Assembly: GCA_001600455.1 (NCBI GenBank)
Contig: BCKC01000003.1
Span: 4,262,754 to 4,326,753 of the forward strand
From: Endocalyx cinctus
Taxonomy: Eukaryota > Ascomycota > Sordariomycetes > Amphisphaeriales > Apiosporaceae
DNA length: 64,000 bases
Direction of reading: 5' to 3'
The translations under genes and the position numbers were made by a program. The notes under the pieces were generated by a model, which saw nothing but the letters and a program-made list of their open reading frames with translations, did not search any database and was not told the origin of the DNA. Every line of letters starts with the position of its first letter. Position 1 is the stretch's first letter. Positions 58,223-64,000 of this stretch are shown here, piece by piece.

Positions 58223-59681
58223 CAGATATATGATCAGGACAATTGGCCTAAAGACCTGATAAGAGATTATGAGGCAGCGATGCTGGAAGCCCAAAAGCAA
58301 AGCTCCAAGCCTCATCTTCAAGGCAACAAGGCTGTTTGTACGCCCGTTAGAGTTGTGCGAATACGAAAACTAGAACATAACCGTACTTGATGGCATGAGA
58401 GCCTCAAATTAGTTCAAGTTAGGAATAAACCGTTCGTCCATATATATGACTACCGTGCGTTACAGACGGGCTATACAGCCAAGAGCGAGCAACTTAATCA
58501 GGCATCCGGCACGAGTAAGACTTTGTAGGATTGTGCATAACAAGTAGTCATAGCATTAGAAGATAACCAATCTGCGAAGGATACGAAGTAGCACTGCTGC
58601 AAGTGAGGAATTTGTGAGGCCGCCTAAGTGCATTGCATGTTGGATGGAACAAGTATTGTATCGCGGGCACCTAAGCTGCCGAACCGCCAAGAAGCTTACA
58701 TAACCACAAACGGACCAAAACCTCCTTTTTGCGCCGATGCTTTTCAAATTTCTTACGTCACCGAATCTCACTTCTTCAAACTTAGACCTGTTTGTGGCTT
58801 TCTACATCTCCTCGTGACGACTTCTCAATCTCGATCTAGAAGTGTACCCATATGTAGAGATGTTTTTAACGCGGCTACAGATAGCTCGACGATGCATTGG
58901 CTTGGACCTATCGATCTGTGTCCCTGGCTATATACGAATAAGATATAATAAGATCGTATGCGAACCATTCCGTAAACGAATCATGACGAAGATGCCTAGA
59001 AATTAGGTCAGTTCATATATGTACGATCTTGTTTCACAATGTTATGTCGTACTACAGATTTTGTGCAAAACGGATTTTACCTATGAGAAAGGGATGTGAG
59101 TCAGTGGAAAAGCTTGCTTATGAAAAGGATATCAAGTGTATACATAATGCTGTGTTTTCTGTTTCTGGCAGGTAAATGCTAAGGTGAAGGGGAATTATCA
59201 CGTCCTATATGCTTCCATTCCATGCTACTAATAATAAATAAGGTAAATCTGATGCATCTTCTGCATCTAAACTTTCGGGTAAATTTGGTCCTAGGTTAAT
59301 TATATTCCTTTTACAGTATACTGAGCGTTTAAGGTGATCGGCAGAGCATCAGATTCAATGTCAACCTAGTGGTTTCACCCCACAAAGTAAATGCGTAACC
59401 CAGCAAGCTACTCTTGTGTGCGTGCAGGCAGCGGAGTAAAGCACTCGGTACAACATCGTCATTCTTGATATTCACCGGATCCCTTGATAGATGTTTATGA
59501 ATTTTTATACATGATTTTATCGATCCTTTAAAAGCTCAGGTATTCCAATTGTCCCGCTACTTATTTTACCTTCCCTTCCACCTTCTACGCCACGATACTA
59601 GGATTTTCTGAATATCAACATCCATTTCACTTCACCTCACCTCACCTTATTTACCCCGGAAAAGACTAGTATCAGTTCAAA

Positions 59682-60821
59682 ATGGAGAGAATTCATCGCG
59701 GTATGTTATTCCTTTTCTTAGTATACCGATGTATATACTGTCCAATTCATACATGACCACCCGCGTTACTGACTATAGCACCCCCTATTAGTTAACCCTT
59801 TCGCAAAACGCGATAGCCATACCAAGAATATCGTCATCACGTATAAGATCTTGACCATTGTCACGTGGCTCTTATCCATTATCGTCTCCGTCTACTATAC
59901 CTTCCATAGCCCGGATGATGGCCCCTGGCACCGAAGGAAAATCTGGAAGCAGAATGACCACTATCATACGGCTTTTCGCATGAACCACCTCATTGCCAGC
60001 ATCTATTGGTAGGTTTTCTTCTTTTTCTTTTTTTTTAAAAAAAAAAAAAAAAAAAAAATCTAAAATATCTAGTTGCCTGGTCTTGATAGACCAGCTGCTT
60101 ACCCCGGGATAAGAAAAAGCTAACCTGGAACTAACCAATTGCTTGAATATAGGATTGTCCTCTTCGTCCTCCAGGGTGGCTATATTGCACACCTGTTCTC
60201 CGGCAAAGTCGAACGGGTCAACGAGGCTTGCTCCGTCGGTAGCCACTTTATCGTGAACAATCTCCTACACTTTGCCTTCGTCATGCTTTTCGTGCGCTCC
60301 GCCTTCGGATGGGCCGAAGCGATGCTCGTCATCAACTTCATCAACCTCTCCTCGCTGTACTTCCGCCATCCTCGATACGTCCGCTTTATACACGAACCCG
60401 TAGTTTCGGGTCCGTTGGCCTGGACGTTCGTGGCGATCTATTGGAACGGCGCTATCATGGTGCCCCATCCGGAATCACTTGTCGCTCGCATATTTGGAAA
60501 CATCTTCATCTGGAGCATCCTCGCGTATGGATTGTTCTTCATCTTTGCTTACAAGGTACGCGCTTCGAATTGATGCCATTGGATCAATCAAATACTAACA
60601 TGACATCGTAGGACTACACGATGGGTTTCAACCTCAGCGTCCTGTCGGCTGCCATTGGCGTATCCCAATTCTTTGTACGGGTAATTGCACTGCAATGGAT
60701 CTTTGCTTTCGTCATCATGGCGGTTCTCTTCGTCGCTACCGTGGTCGTTGCCGTACCGGCAGCAAGAGGTAGCAGGCATACAGTTGTATTCGGTACCGAG
60801 CGAGCCCCTCTTCTCGGTTAA
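59682..60821 (+). CDS. DUF1774-family multi-pass membrane protein
   Basis: Four exons are inferred: 59682-59700, 59792-60008, 60153-60555 and 60612-60821, with introns of 91, 144 and 56 bp, giving 282 aa. The 19-nt first exon joins to give MERIHRVNPFAKRDSHTKN, the NPFAKR start typical of fungal DUF1774 proteins. Eight or so hydrophobic segments follow, for example YKILTIVTWLLSIIVSVYY, IYWIVLFVLQGGYIAHLF, GPLAWTFVAIYWNGAIM and WIFAFVIMAVLFVATVVVAV. Only acceptor choice CTATTAG at 59791 keeps the first junction in frame; the nearer ACTATAG acceptor would shift it. The biochemical role is unknown; the family is widespread in filamentous fungi and probably sits in an internal membrane. Intron 2 carries a T9/A22 tract. 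Confidence 0.82.
60028..60058. repeat. T9-A22 tract inside intron 2 of the DUF1774 gene
   Basis: A shorter version of the T-into-A homopolymer junction seen at 58145. A TGGTC/GACCA hairpin follows at about 60076-60091. Confidence 0.85.
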
Positions 60822-61319
60822 GTCTAGGTACTAGATTTCCAATGCGCAAATTTTATTAAGCTGTCGTAGTTGAGAAGGAGAGAGAAGCAGCGAAGAAAAG
60901 AAGGAATGACGGATGAAATAGACCAGAGAATGGCGTGCATGTCGGTCTACTATTTTTATAATGAGCTATGATACATAAAAAACTGGATTATCTTGCGGTA
61001 CGGAAAATAAAAAAAAAGGCGAACATTGAAAAAAAAAAAAATGAACGATCGGTCTTATTTAAAATATAATGGTTTCCAACTCCATACTTGTTATATCTCG
61101 TGAGTGTGGTGGAGGGAAAGGGGGTGACGCCCCACGAAATAACCGTAAATAGCGTGTGATTGACCACGGCACTCGAAAAGCTGGAACCTGCGCCAAAACA
61201 GCTGCATGTTCGTTAATCTATCCAACAACAAAACATTCGAGGAAGGACGACACATACATATATAAGGGCCCAAAAACTATAACGGTGTATTAATATTGCC
61301 TTTATATTCGAATTGAATA
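60822..61319. other. Intergenic region between the DUF1774 gene and ppt2
   Basis: AT-rich with A-runs near 61.01 and 61.03 kb. A minus frame of 60 codons is not convincing. The ppt2 promoter should lie in the right part. Confidence 0.55.
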
Positions 61320-62048
61320 ATGTTTAATCATAAATCTCTGCCATTATTTATCGGAAATGATATCTGCCATATCCCTAGGATCCAGAAGATTTTACAGGGC
61401 ACTAGCGCACATAGGTTTATTCGACGGCTTCTCACATGCGAGGAGCTTCGACAGCCGAGAACAGTTCGCATATTACGATGCATCGAAACTGAAGCTACAA
61501 AAACCACTACCGTAAATAATTTATCATCTTCATTATCTTCAAATGCAGAGGGTATACGGAGAGCGGCGCAGTTTATGGCGGGAAGGTAAGTCTTCCCACT
61601 CGTTCACTATTATATCGGATATTGAGTACATAGAGAACAACCCATTGATATAGGGGTACTTCGTTCTTTTTTTTTCACTCCTAGTTATATATATGCATCC
61701 TTACATTCTTACGCTTTAAATAGGTTCGCCGCCAAAGAAGCGGTGATAAAATCCCACCCTTTCAGAAAACTTACGTTTGAAGACATCATAATATGCAACA
61801 TGATGAGCAGCACATCTAGCCAGCTGGAGGAAACCCGATCACAGCCAGATAAGGACGCACAGCCACCCCTTTCAAGCGGCCCGATAGTCGCGCGCGTTAG
61901 AGCGTTACGTTCGGGGACTACTACGAAGGAGGGAGACGAAGGGGAGGATACGTACGCGTCGATAAGTATTAGCCACGACGGAGATTACGCCACGGCCGTC
62001 TGTCTTGCGTTTAACCAGCAACACCAACAAAAGCTACCGTATAGATAG
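61320..62048 (+). CDS. ppt2: 4'-phosphopantetheinyl transferase, AcpS/Ppt2 type
   Basis: This enzyme transfers the phosphopantetheine arm of CoA to a carrier protein. Stand-alone AcpS-type enzymes in fungi act on the mitochondrial acyl carrier protein. Exons 61320-61585 and 61724-62048 flank a 138-bp intron; the product is 196 aa. The metal-binding Asp is in FIGNDICHIPRI (D14). The second signature RFAAKEAVIKS, with E94, is created exactly at the splice junction. Between the two signatures a Thr/Ser/Asn-rich insert (about 20-25 residues) makes the spacing longer than in bacterial AcpS. Another low-complexity Ser/Gln insert precedes the final ASISISHDGDYATAVCLAF, the last conserved block. No clear mitochondrial presequence is visible at the N-terminus, so location is inferred. 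The alternative fungal NpgA type is excluded by size and motifs. Confidence 0.88.
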
Positions 62049-62782
62049 CGGCGAGATAGTCGTTATGTGTCATGAGTATGATAGACAAGAAGAAGCTTGC
62101 TGGTAACACGTACTCGTCACACTATCATGTTCACCTGAGGGGTTTGGTAACCGCATGAATATACCGAAAGACCTGCTCTTTTCCGGTATCTTTGATCACA
62201 TAAGGAGCTCGACCTAGCACTGTATTGCAATTCAAATACGTAACGTCGACAGAGTTCTAACTATCTGGGAGTTTTGCTATTTCTCGTTGCTTGTCTTGTA
62301 GAAGGAAGGATATCGCCTATGCGGCGATCCTCCCGGCTCTTCTACAACGGTCAACTTTCAAATCTGTATTTTAGTAGTAAACATGCTGTAATAACGTGTG
62401 CTGCATGCTACCAGGTCGAAAAAAATAATAATACTATAATATTAACAGTACATTTCGAGAATGCCGTCGTAGCGGGTAAACTGTATAACGACCAGATATA
62501 TGGTATACGGAATCCTTAAAGCTTCAGTATAATGATAAAATAGTTCCTTTATATTTCTTGCATCATCTTTATGGGAAGAAAAACAAATAAAAAACCTGAA
62601 AACTCTTTAATTAGTACATAAATGAAAACGTATTAAATGAGAGATCTATAAAACATGTCTTAAATAAGTATAGTTGCAATTAGCTTAAAAGTATTAGGTT
62701 ATATATAAGAAGATAAGATTTAAAGAATTCAAGATCTGATGTTTCTGCTCCCAATTGGAAGTGACGTCCTACAAAAGTAAAT
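62049..62782. other. Intergenic region upstream of tRNA-Arg
   Basis: AT-rich, no supported gene. An open frame of 81 codons near 62.3 kb lacks an ATG start and motifs. Confidence 0.55.
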
Positions 62783-62864
62783 GGCCTTTTAGTTCAATGG
62801 TAGAATGTGGACCTCCTATGCGTTAGCGAGTCTGAGGTTGCGGGTTCGAGTCCCGTGAAGGTCG
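62783..62864 (+). tRNA. tRNA-Arg(CCU) with 10-nt intron
   Basis: The cloverleaf is complete. The acceptor GGCCTTT pairs with GAAGGTC (G-T allowed) and the discriminator is G. The D arm is GTTC-AATGGTA-GAAT. The anticodon stem TGGAC pairs with GTCTG. The T arm is GCGGG-TTCGAGT-CCCGT. The loop reads CTCCTA then A after removal of TGCGTTAGCG, placing anticodon CCT right before position 37. The intron sits in the canonical spot. A T-rich stretch (TTTTTTGC then T11) about 30 nt downstream can end Pol III transcription. Confidence 0.88.
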
Positions 62865-63502
62865 TATGCAATTTATTATGCTATGTAATAAGTGCTTTTT
62901 TGCTTTTTTTTTTTTCTCCTCTTCTCTTTAAGATATTTTACCTTGTTCACTTTACAGAGTATCTTATTGTTCTATTATACAGGTTTAGTTTATTTGATGC
63001 GAGCCGTATCCATTGTTAAAAGAGCATATTCTGATTTCCTTTTTTTTTTTCTTCTCTTTTCTTCCTGAACTGTACATTTTTACCCCACCCTTTCGTAATT
63101 TTGTCGAGGTCACCACTAAAATATGAGGATGGCACGGGTGATTTATGCTGTTAGCCGAGCCCCGACTACGTATAAGTACCTAAGTACCTAAGTACCTAAG
63201 TATTTAAGTATGTAGGTTTTTAAGCCCCTGTCATAATCGACGCGACGTAATCGCTTCCAGGGCGTGTCAACCCGTGTACTTATTAAAAAAAATAAATTCC
63301 AGGCCTTACCTCGTGGAAATTTGGTTTGCATCTTTTACATCATTCTTAATTATTGCCATTGATCTTTTGAATTAAGCATGTCAAATGTGTTTGCCGATTA
63401 AAATAGCTCACTGATCTGAGTACCTAAATTAATAATAAAAATCATATATTTATATTTACTTTATTGATCTACCTAGGCAGTTTATTTGTTACTTCCGTTG
63501 CA
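62865..63502. other. Intergenic region before the Bre2/Ash2-like gene
   Basis: T-rich after the tRNA, then a TAAGTACC tandem repeat and TACCTAGGCA-type words near 63.47 kb. It should contain the promoter and leader of the last gene. No other feature seen. Confidence 0.55.
63173..63212 (+). repeat. TAAGTACC octamer tandem repeat
   Basis: Three perfect copies of TAAGTACC followed by two variant copies (TAAGTATT, TAAGTATG). It is the tandem form of the TACCTAAGTA word scattered through the intergenic DNA. Confidence 0.9.
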
Positions 63503-64000
63503 ATGGCGACCGACGTTGATATTTCCAAGCGACAGGTCACTCCTATTCCTGTACCTGTTCTCCCAGCAACCTCCATACCCCAGAAAAGAGCTCTCGAAGA
63601 TGATCACGTACCTCCTGTATCGTCACCTCTTAATCCCAATCTTAATACTTTTACAGATATAAAATCTAGTAATAACACAAATAATACCTACGACAATAAC
63701 AATACCCCTAACCGCAAAACCCCTTCGCAAGACGATAATACGTCGACCATGTCTCGCGATAAACCCGCCCGTACTAAAAAAGAGTCGCTGAAGAAGCGCG
63801 AATCTAAAGGCGTAGATAGCTCGAGAGCTACACCGGACCCTGCTAAAGTAAAAGAGAATAATCAACCTCCTAACGAGTGCTCCCCGCTCCGGTATAAACT
63901 CGCGCCTCCAAAGCCCTCCGATTTTGAACCTGCGCGCGCTCCCGTTTTCACTTATCACCATACCGTACCTAATTTGGATGGCTCCGATCTTGAGTTCTTC
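63503..64000 (+). CDS. N-terminal part of a Bre2/Ash2-like COMPASS subunit (partial)
   Basis: An open frame starts at ATG 63503 and runs 166 codons without a stop to the window edge. The first 115 residues are disordered and rich in Asn, Pro, Thr and Lys. The last 40, with SPLRYKLAPPKPSDFEPAR, APVFTYHHTVPNLDG and SDLEFF, resemble the segment that leads into the SPRY domain of fungal Bre2/Ash2, which binds Set1-COMPASS and promotes H3K4 methylation. The SPRY domain itself lies beyond the edge, so the name is a judgement from a short segment. That the frame is a real gene is much more certain than its identity. Confidence 0.5.
   Translation, partial: MATDVDISKRQVTPIPVPVLPATSIPQKRALEDDHVPPVSSPLNPNLNTFTDIKSSNNTNNTYDNNNTPNRKTPSQDDNTSTMSRDKPARTKKESLKKRESKGVDSSRATPDPAKVKENNQPPNECSPLRYKLAPPKPSDFEPARAPVFTYHHTVPNLDGSDLEFF

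Larger units (their letters stand above)
57370..59681. other. Intergenic region with coding relic and homopolymer palindrome
   Basis: Apart from the relic and the T/A tract listed separately, a plus frame at 58628-58948 (106 codons from GTG) has ordinary composition but no motif or ATG context. The last 200 bp before 59682 are CT-rich with CCTCACCTCACC words, a plausible promoter leader for the DUF1774 gene. Confidence 0.5.

Noticed and set aside
58628..58948. 106-codon plus-strand frame
   Set aside because: Starts at GTG, shows no recognisable domain and no splice signals; kept only as a note in the intergenic entry.
59782..59791. First acceptor ACTATAG for intron 1 of the DUF1774 gene
   Set aside because: Using it puts the following conserved NPFAKR segment out of frame; the acceptor CTATTAG a few bases later keeps the frame.
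62274..62519. 81-codon frame downstream of ppt2
   Set aside because: No ATG start, AT-rich composition and no motif.

Overview
The window is nuclear DNA of a filamentous ascomycete (Pezizomycotina). The genes are split by short introns (about 53-144 bp) with GTAAGT/GTATGT-type donors and CTAAC/CTAAT branch points. Every recognisable product has its closest relatives in filamentous fungi: Clr5-domain, DUF1774 and DUF1772 proteins, a GliT-like flavoenzyme, and fungal-length PAG1 and URB1. Intergenic DNA is AT-rich, carries many homopolymers, and is strewn with TACCTAGGTA / TACCTAAGTA-type words. This fits a Sordariomycete; an order-level guess (for example Xylariales) would be inference only.

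Layout from left to right: a 5.4 kb stretch with no supported gene; NADPH-cytochrome P450 reductase (minus); a 3 kb gap; ADE2, the fused AIR carboxylase (minus); the very large PAG1/Tao3/Mor2 morphogenesis scaffold (plus, about 2600 aa); the U5 snRNP protein Dim1 (minus) divergent from the 60S biogenesis factor Urb1/Npa1 (plus); an intron-containing tRNA, probably Gln(UUG); then 27.6-34.3 kb, an accessory-looking region. That region holds a strong TATA element, a GC-rich island with tandem repeats and several long but unassignable reading frames, a small assembly gap and an 18-bp palindrome. Next come a GliT/thioredoxin-reductase-like flavoprotein (minus), an RBM26/27-type CCCH+RRM protein in four exons (minus), histidinol phosphatase (plus) and an FNIP/Lst4-like protein (minus). 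A second gene desert (46.5-54.1 kb) has a higher-order minisatellite and a coding-like relic. The right end has a Clr5-domain protein (minus), a small four-TM DUF1772-type protein (minus), a coding fragment beside a T42/A32 palindrome, a DUF1774 membrane protein (plus), a phosphopantetheinyl transferase (plus), tRNA-Arg(CCU) with a 10-nt intron, and the start of a gene resembling the COMPASS subunit Bre2/Ash2, cut by the window edge.

Most genes are single-copy housekeeping functions: redox supply to P450s, purine and histidine synthesis, RAM-network polarity, splicing, ribosome assembly, TORC1/amino-acid signalling and carrier-protein activation. They do not form a pathway cluster. The odd material is confined to the two gene-poor stretches. 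No CRISPR array, rRNA gene or intact transposon was recognised. Exon boundaries were worked out by hand from splice signals and reading-frame continuity.
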